This document shows positions 57,411-64,000 of a DNA stretch of 64,000 bases, piece after piece. Made by a program: the position numbers and the translations under genes. The first letter of the stretch is position 1. Each line of letters begins with the position of its first letter. The DNA is from Linanthus parryae. Its lineage: Eukaryota; Streptophyta; Magnoliopsida; Ericales; Polemoniaceae. The notes beneath the pieces were generated by a model. It saw only the letters and a list, made by a program, of their open reading frames with translations, made no database searches and was not told where the DNA came from. Location of the stretch: assembly GCA_023055425.1 (NCBI GenBank), contig JALGPY010000012.1, forward strand, positions 15,759,922-15,823,921, in the 5' to 3' direction.

Positions 57411-57570
57411 GACTTTCATCAAATAAGGATGAAGAAATGTTGGATCATTACTCAGATTCATTTAAAAAAAAAAACTTAAACAAAATTATTGCTAAAAAAG
57501 TCAAGGCCTTGAGAACAAAAAATAAGAAGAGAAAGAAATAGAAGGTCAAGGCTTTGGCATTCTCTGATCT

Positions 57571-59349
57571 TCACTTCTTCTTTGATGTCTGGCCTTTCTC
57601 TGAGCCTTCTCCAACTTCTTCTTCACTTGCAGCATCTTCAGCAGACTGACTACCTTCTTGTTCAGCTTCCACTTCTACAATAATTTCTTGAATTATCTCA
57701 TCCACTTTCTTCTTAACCTGTACTGAATCCCCCTCTATAGCTGCATCAACACCTGTGTCTTCACCAGCATCTTCTTCATCAGTTTGTTCATACAAATCCT
57801 TTGAAGTAAGCACCACTGGAATTGGTTTCTTTTTCTTTTTCAGAAAATCTCCCAGCCTTTCATCTGAATCCACACTTGTGTCATGACTAGTAGCAGAAGG
57901 TATCTTCTCCAAATTCAAACCCTTGATGACAACATCAAGCTTTCCATTCATAACATTCATCAAGCCCTTGAACTGGTTGAATTCAGCTGACATGTCAAAT
58001 AATCTTTGTCTGAGATCTTCAATCTCAACCTGCTGATCTTCAAACTTCTCAACCAATAAAGAGTAATCCTCATTGGCTTGTCCTTTCCCTGATGTAGTCC
58101 CCTTTGGCTTCACATACTCCTTCTCTGCAAGTTCCTCCTTTGAGACAAATCTGAATAAAACTTCCAATGTCCTTTCCCAGACTGAACTACCCCAATCCTC
58201 TGAAGTGCAGTTTCATCAATCAACCCAAAACCTCCAGTAAGTTTTTCTTCTCCTTTCACATGTACATCAAAGTATTCAAAAAAAAAAGAGGCAACAGGTT
58301 GGCATATAGAAGAGGATGGTTTCTAGTTCTGGTTGCACAATAAATTATATGTTCCATAACAACAGTTGGCAAGTCTATCTCAAACCCTTGGGATATTAGA
58401 TACATAAAAATAAGAACCTTATCAGTCACTAACTCCCTTGATTTCTCCCTAGGAATTACACTCCTCATCAGAATTGTAAACAGGATTTTGGCTTCACAGT
58501 TGAGCACAGAGTGTGTCAACTGCTTTGGGCCAGAGGGTACCCCATCAATGAAAAACATTTGTTTTGTATTATCCAGACACTCCTTCCTATCATGGTTAAC
58601 TCCAATATTATATTTCTTAGGAATGACCAAGACTTTGGCAAAAGTCCTATGATCTAACCTCAAATCCACCCCATCCACTTTTGAAGTTAACACCATTTTA
58701 TCATCACCTTCAGAAACCAAATTCAGATAAAATAACCTAGTTAACCTAGGATACGCCTTAGAACTAGGATTTAACACCTTCCAAACAACAGTTTCTCTTA
58801 ACTTTCTGATGCAGTCAATATCCAATTTATCCAACAACTCTTCAGAAACCATACTACAGAAAGCTACCTTAGATGAAGTATAACCTTGCATCCATACAGT
58901 TCTAACCTCAGAACTAACAAACCAGTCTGTAGGAAGTACATTCTTACCTTGATAACCTTTCTTGGTTGCAGCAGCAACCTGCTTAACCCTAGTTTTCTTC
59001 TCTGAGGGTTTGCTCTTTTCTTGTTCTCCTTCAGATGGTTTCTTCTTGCTTTCTTGAGCAGATTTCCCCTTTTCCTCTTCACCAGTCTTTTTATTTTCTC
59101 CTCCTTTCTTCTTCTCTGACCTAGGTTGATCACCACCCTGAGTCTGTGTCTCCTGTTGTGGATCAATGCTTGAGCCTTCATCTCCCTTCTCTGTCCTGGA
59201 CTTCTTGCAGGAGGAGTGTCCCTATGCAAGCTCTGAGTGTTTTCTGAATCTGAATCAGAAATCACTATCTTCTCCTTCTTATTTTCCCTCTTCTTGGATC
59301 TGCCAGAGGGCTTTCCCTGTTGCTGAATTCTGGCTGATTTGCGCTCCAT
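57571..59349 (-). pseudogene. Copia D third ORF in the env position, with frameshifts
   Basis: Read in three consecutive pieces on the minus strand. The first starts at 59,349 (MERKSARIQQQGKPSGRSKK, then VISDSDSENTQS). A frame change near 59,190 leads into a Lys/Glu-rich tract. The second, 58,891-58,256, holds the conserved domain: YPRLTRLFYLNLVSEG, LDHRTFAKVLVIPKKYNIG, LTHSVLNCEAKILFTILMRS and VTDKVLIFMYLISQGFEIDL. A run of ten A at 58,277-58,286 marks a second frame change. The third, ending at 57,571, is coiled-coil and very acidic (DEEDAGEDTGVDAAIEGDS) with a Lys tail. The central domain resembles the putative plant transposon protein family seen in Gypsy A's third ORF. No signal peptide or membrane anchor is evident. 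The function is unknown. Confidence 0.75.
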
Positions 59350-59803
59350 TTTGGGGTTTAGGGTTTTGAGAAGAGAATGTGATTGAGAGAAAGTGAGAGA
59401 GAGAGAGGAGAGTCGTAGAGAATTGATAGAGAATGAGAGGAAAAATCCCTGACTTTCAGCTTAAGTAGGTTGGAAAGGATGAGTCATAAAAGGACTCTGC
59501 TAAATCAACATGCAAAATAGAATCTTGAAAAAATATTTTTGGATATTTTAGAAAATTCTCTGAGTAATTCAAATATTATAAAGTTATCTAAAGAGATAAG
59601 ATATAATATTTGATGATCCATTTTTTTGAAAAAAAAAATATTACAAATATTTTCAAGACCTGGAGAACAATCTCAAGGCCTTGAGATTTTCTGCAGTTTG
59701 AGAAACTTCAAAGCTTTGAGCTATACTTTCAAGGCTTTGGAAAGTATAATCTCAAGGCTTTGATATTTCAGCACATAATCACATATAAGTACTAATACTC
59801 CCC
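59350..59803. other. Copia D spacer between RNase H and the third ORF
   Basis: No gene. It holds a GA-rich stretch (59,390-59,415) and a dense group of the palindromic motif: 59,674-59,683 perfect, 59,708-59,717 CAAAGCTTTG, and 59,730 and 59,753 CAAGGCTTTG. Confidence 0.7.
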
Positions 59804-61111
59804 CTATACCAATGCATCCTTGTTTAACATCCCCAATTCAAGCCTTAGAGATGAAAACCTATCATCTGGCAAATGTTTAGTGAATATATCAGCAATTTGC
59901 ATTGAAGTAGAAATAAATTTTAAAACAACATCACCTTGTTCTGCATGATCTCTAAGAAAATGATGTCTCACATCTATGTGCTTGGTTCTTGAGTGCTGGA
60001 CTGGATTCTTAGAAATTGAGATAGCACTTGTGTTGTCGCAGTGAATAGGCACATTTCTGAAATTGTAGCCAAGATCTCTAAGTTGCTGAGCAATCCATAG
60101 CACTTGTGAACAACAAGCTCCAGCTGTAATGTATTCAGCTTCTGCAGTTGATAATGCTACATAATTTTTCTTTTTGGAATGCCAACTGATCAATGAAGAT
60201 CCAAGAAACTGACAGCATCCAGAAGTACTTTTCCTGTCTGCTTTATATCCTTGAAAATCTGCATCTGAATAGCCACTCAACATAAAATTAGATCTTCTTG
60301 GATACCAAAACCCCAAGTCTCTGGTTCCATTCAAATATCTAAAAATTCTTTTGACTGCAGTTAAATGACTTTCCTTAGGATCTGCTTGGAATCTAGCACA
60401 CATACAGACACTGAACATAATATCAGGTCTACTAGCAGTTAAATACAACAGTGATCCAATCATACCTCTGTATTCCTTTTGATTCAGACTCTTACCATTT
60501 GAATCTTTGTCTAAAGAGAGTGATGAACTCATAGGGGTCTTAAGAACCTTGGACTGTGACATATTGTACTTATTCAATAAGTCCTTGGTATACTTTCCTT
60601 GATGTAAAAAAATTCCTTTCTTCATTTGTAAGATATGAAGTCCAAGAAAGAAATTCAGTTCACCCATTAAGCTCATCTCAAACTCCCTGCACATCAGACT
60701 AGAAAACTCTTTTGAAAGAGCATCATTAGTAGCACCAAATAAAATATCATCTAGATAAATCTGAACTACTAACAAATCACTTTGATGATGTTTAATGAAA
60801 AGAGTTTTGTCAACTAGGCCTCTTTTGAAATTATTTTCAAGTAGAAATTTTGAAAGCCTGTCATACCAAGCCCTTGGAGCTTGTTTTAATCCATAAAGAG
60901 CTTTGTCCAGTTTATAAACATGATCAGGAAGGTTTTCATCTTCAATACCAGGTGGTTGTGCTACAAAAACATCTTCTTGTAAATATCCATTCAGAAAAGC
61001 ACATTTAACATCCATTTGATAAAGCTTTATGTGATTGTGAGATGCAAATGCAAGAAGTATTCTAATAGCTTCTAACCTGGCAACAGGAGCAAAAGTCTCC
61101 TCATAATCTAT
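59804..61111 (-). pseudogene. pol: Copia D pol: most of reverse transcriptase and RNase H
   Basis: On the minus strand the frame runs from the inversion junction (IDYEETFAPVARLEAIRILL) through QMDVKCAFLNGYLQEDVFVA and KALYGLKQAPRAWYD. The catalytic motif is YLDD (VQIYLDDILFGATN), where Copia elements usually have YVDD. RNase H has SGYSDADFQGYKADRKSTSG and ALSTAEAEYITAGACCSQVL. It ends LPDDRFSSLRLELGMLNKDA and a stop. This part has no stop. The first portion of RT is on the opposite strand at 61,112-61,859. Confidence 0.92.
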
Positions 61112-61859
61112 TGCATAATAATGGTAGAGACAATCTTGGTAAGTTTGATGCTAGAAGTGATGAAGGTGTATTTCTTAGATATTCTCAAACTAGCAAAGCT
61201 TATAGAGTTTATAATAGAAAAACCAAGATTGTGGAAGAGATGTAATCTTTGATGAAAGTACTAAGGATTCTCTGAGTGAAATTTTTGCAGATCTAGATTT
61301 GAACAAGCATGAATCAGATGATGATGCTGTGAAAGAAGACAAAGGAAAAACTAATGTGCAGAGTCAACCAGCAGAATCTCAAGGCCTTGAACCTCCTGCA
61401 GAACCAAAATCTCAAAGCCTTGAGACAGAAGCTGAAACTTTCTATGATGCTCCCTCTACTGTTTCAAGGACTCAAAGCCTTAAAGGATAATATTTCTGGG
61501 TACCAAGAAAGAAGTTTAAGTACCTTGCAGACCATCCAGCTGATAACATTATATCAGATCCATCAACTGGAACTCAGAAAAGAGGACAGTTGAAGAACTT
61601 GTGTGCTTTTAGTGCATTTGTATCTTTGATTGAGCCTAAAAATACCAAGGAAGCACTAGAAGATGCAGACTGGATCATTGCAATGCAGAGTGAGCTGAAT
61701 GAGTTTGAAAGGAACAAGGTGTGGAATCTGGTTCCCAGACCTAAAGAGAAATCAGTTATTGGAACCAGATGGGTATTCAGAAACAAGCTTGATGAGAAGG
61801 GCAAAGTGGTAAGAAATAAAGCCAGACTGGTAGCTCAAGGATATAATCAGGAAGAAGGT
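61112..61859 (+). pseudogene. pol: Inverted pol segment of Copia D (integrase end to RT start)
   Basis: The plus strand here reads the part missing from the minus-strand pol. It opens HNNGRDNLGKFDARSDEGVF, which normally follows the integrase text FGCICFV found on the minus strand from 61,860. Then come a Glu/Pro/Ser-rich spacer (SQGLEPPAEPKSQSLETEAE), the RT start (EALEDADWIIAMQSELNEFE, GTRWVFRNKLDEKGKVVRNK) and GYNQEEG. The last normally joins IDYEETF, found on the minus strand at 61,111. Both ends match at codon level. Inside there is a frame change and stop near 61,243 and a stop near 61,487. It is an inversion with little or no loss; two extra bases (61,112-61,113) sit at the left junction. 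Confidence 0.9.
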
Positions 61860-63005
61860 AACAAAACAGATACAACCAAAATGTTTAAAATAAGAAACAT
61901 TAGGCTTTCTAACTTTAAACAGTTCATAAGGGGTCTTTTTCAAAATAAGTCGAATCAAGCATCTATTCAGCACATAATTGGCAGTGTTAACAGCTTCTGG
62001 CCATAAGAACTTTGGCAAATTACTCTCAAGAAGCATGGTTCTGGACATATCCTCAAGTGTCATGTTTTTCCGTTCAATTACTCTATTTTGCTGTGGAGTT
62101 CTAGGTGCAGAAAAGTTGTGTGAAATGCCATGCTTTGCACAAAACAAATCAAAGTCAAGTTGATCAAACTCCCTACCATGATCACTTCGAATAGATGCAA
62201 CATGTAAATTTTTCAAAGTTTGAAGCTCTTTGCACAATCTAGAAAATTCAAATAAAGCTTCAGTTTTGTCTCTAATAAACATCACCCAAGTAAATCTAGA
62301 ATAATCATCTATTATAAAAAGCATATACCTCTTATCTTTTGGAGTCTGAACTCTCATAGGACCACACAAGTCCATATGCAGCAGTTCTAATGGTCTAGAA
62401 GTACTTACAAAGTTCTTTGGCTTGAATGAGCTTCTGGTTTGCTTACCTTGTACACATGCCTTGCAAACCTCATCATCTGAAAATTTATGTGATGGTAAAC
62501 CTATTACCAAGTCCTTTGAGATGAGTTTATTCAAGGTATGTATACTAATATGCCCAAGCTTTCTGTGCCAAAGCTTTGAATCTTCCTTCAAGGCCTTGAG
62601 GCATTTTAGCTTGTCACCTGCAACACTGTTAGTACTCATAGCATATAGATTATATGATCTAGGAACAGTAAGTATGTAATCACCATATTTCTCATCTTGC
62701 ACCACACATTTCTCCTTGTCAAATATAACTTTATAACCTTTATCACATAACTGAGAGATACTAAGCAGATTATACTTAAGTCCATCTACCAGATAAACAT
62801 CAGATATAGAATTATTAGAACCATTACCAATACTACCTATACCAATGATATTGAATTTTGCTTTGTCACAAAGTGTGATTGTTCCTCCAGATTTTTCTGT
62901 AAGTTCAGTAAAGAGAGACGTCTTTCCACTCATATGTCTGGAACATCCATTGTCTAATATCCATTTCTGATCTTTCAAAGCCTTGGTGACATCCTGCAAA
63001 AACAA
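61860..63005 (-). pseudogene. pol: Copia D protease and integrase
   Basis: On the minus strand protease has KWILDNGCSRHMSG. The active site reads D-N-G where D-S-G or D-T-G is expected, so cleavage may be lost. GAG-pre-integrase and the HHCC finger follow (LWHRKLGHISIHTLNKLISK ... VCKACVQGKQ). The integrase core has LLHMDLCGPMRV, the second D in ASIRSDHGREFDQ and the E in TPQQNRVIERKNMTLEDMSR, where G of the usual QQNGV is R. It ends at PNVSYFKHFGCICFV and runs into the inverted segment. The frame is otherwise open. Confidence 0.9.
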
Positions 63006-63006
63006 A

Positions 63007-64000
63007 TCATTGCCTCAACAGGCTGTTTGACCAAGTGCAGAACTTTGAGTCATACTCGGAATCAGCCATGTTTGGTGGCCTAATTCCTTTTGGAACCCAA
63101 ATCTGCCTAACCTGTCCCTTAAGCTGATAAGGATAAGTATTCCTCATAATGTGAGGTTCTGATCTTCTGAAGGTACAAGTTAATCTGACATGACCAATTT
63201 TTCCACAGTAATGACATTTTGGAGAATGTTTGCTACATGACAAAAGTAGTTTGGCCTTTCTTTGGAAAATTTGGATTATATCCAATCCCACTTTTATGCA
63301 TTGATTTCAGACTTCTTCCAAGAATGAGATTCAGATTATGTTCTGAGCCTGTAAACCTAGCTAGGACCTTATTAGACTCTTGAAGTTTCTCAGTTAAAGA
63401 ACAGATTTGTTGTTCTAAATTCTCAGAATGAGTCTTTAGATCAGCATATCTTTCAGTCAAAAGAGTGTTTGGATCAACAACCTCTTTTATCTGTGCCTTC
63501 AAGGCTTTGAACCTGCTGTCCAAGGCCTTGAAGTCCTTTTCAAGCTTTGTCTTAGAAACTTCAACAGTTTTTTTTGAAAAAACTAGGTCCAGGTTTTCTT
63601 TTACCTGCTCATGTATCTTAATCTTTAAAGCAGAAATCTCATTTCTATAACTTTCCTCATTTAAAAACATACTTTTTAGAATTTCAGGAAGTACATCAGA
63701 AGGACTAGCAAGTAGATTTTTTACCATATCTTCAATGTGTCGGTCTGATGATTTTTCCTCATCATGCTATGCCATGAAGCATAAGTTTGCTTGATCTTCT
63801 TCTGTGTCTGAGTCACTTGATGAATCAGAATCACTCCAGGAAGCCATCATGGCTTTCTTCCTTCTGTTGTCACTGTCTTTCTTCTGAAAGTTCATGTTCT
63901 TCTTCTTTTGTGGACAGTCCCTTACTAAATGATCTGCATCACCACACTCAAAACAATTCATTACTTTAGTTTTATGTGACTGTGATGAAGGTTTACCTTT
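63007..64000 (-). pseudogene. gag: Copia D gag C-terminus and gag-pol linker
   Basis: On the minus strand the sequence enters from beyond 64,000. It gives the first zinc knuckle CFECGDADHLVRDCP, then KKAMMASWSDSDSSSDSDTE and LCFMA followed by TAG (63,767). The same frame continues in a Leu- and Lys-rich coiled-coil linker (63,727-63,233) to TTFVM. A frame change near 63,240-63,290 leads to a second knuckle CHYCGKIGHVRLTC and QVRQIWVPKGIRPPNMADS. Two CCHC knuckles separated by a coiled-coil are typical of Sirevirus gag. It would bind genomic RNA in particles. Confidence 0.87.

Larger units (their letters stand above)
55654..64000 (-). mobile_element. Copia D: Sirevirus-like retrotransposon, continues past the window
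   Basis: On the minus strand it reads gag zinc knuckles, protease, integrase, RT, RNase H, an ORF in the env position, purine tracts and the 3' LTR (57,153 down to 55,654). Sirevirus-like traits are the long gag-pol linker with two zinc knuckles, SWSDSDSSSDSD before the knuckle-linker border, an extra ORF after pol, and more than one AAGGGGGAGA tract. The 5' LTR and most of gag lie beyond 64,000. A segment of about 748 bp in pol is inverted. The palindrome CAAGGCCTTG recurs throughout. Confidence 0.87.

Overview
This is a plant nuclear window, almost certainly from a eudicot, and it is made almost entirely of transposable elements stacked inside one another. The evidence is tRNA-Asp and tRNA-iMet primer-binding sites beside long LTRs, Athila-like Gypsy and Sirevirus-like Copia polyproteins, a Helitron with a RepHel protein and a replication protein A (RPA) gene, and GT-AG introns. 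No intact host gene is supported. The only host-derived piece recognised is a captured fragment of a CBP/p300-type histone acetyltransferase (HAC family).

Layout. The outermost layer is a Copia element (E, minus strand). Only its gag fragment, leader, primer site and 5' LTR are visible (51,267 to about 53,478). Gypsy B (minus strand) sits in E gag; its right end is 51,266 and its left end lies before base 1. B has gag and protease but no reverse transcriptase, RNase H or integrase. Its 3' LTR is split by a Sirevirus-like Copia LTR (1-463 plus 34,023-34,735). That LTR is split by Gypsy A (464-34,022, plus strand, target duplication GTGTG), an Athila-like element with gag, pol and an env-position ORF. 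Inside A's gag lies a 19.9-kb Helitron (2,568-22,509), joined exactly at a host A|T dinucleotide. Copia C (37,025-45,490, plus strand, target duplication CAACG) is a separate insertion in B. From 55,654 to the end is Copia D (minus strand, Sirevirus-like), a relative of the split LTR, with a 3' LTR, an env-position ORF and a pol carrying an internal inversion. The stretch 53,479-55,653 shows nothing recognisable.

How the parts work. The Helitron carries its own HUH nuclease plus PIF1-type helicase (10 modelled exons, 1,758 residues, every intron in phase 1) and an RPA-like single-strand-binding protein (10 coding exons, 480 codons, one premature stop). It also holds the captured HAC fragment, a 705-bp triplication and a 0.45-kb duplication just upstream of the RPA promoter. 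Gypsy A and B share conserved non-coding blocks downstream of their coding regions, and each has a cluster of short palindromes at the same relative place but with different sequences. Copia D carries another palindrome, CAAGGCCTTG, scattered through its LTR, untranslated and coding parts. These family-specific palindrome sets and the phase-1 exon array of RepHel are the most unusual signals here. Most element genes are decayed by stops and frameshifts.
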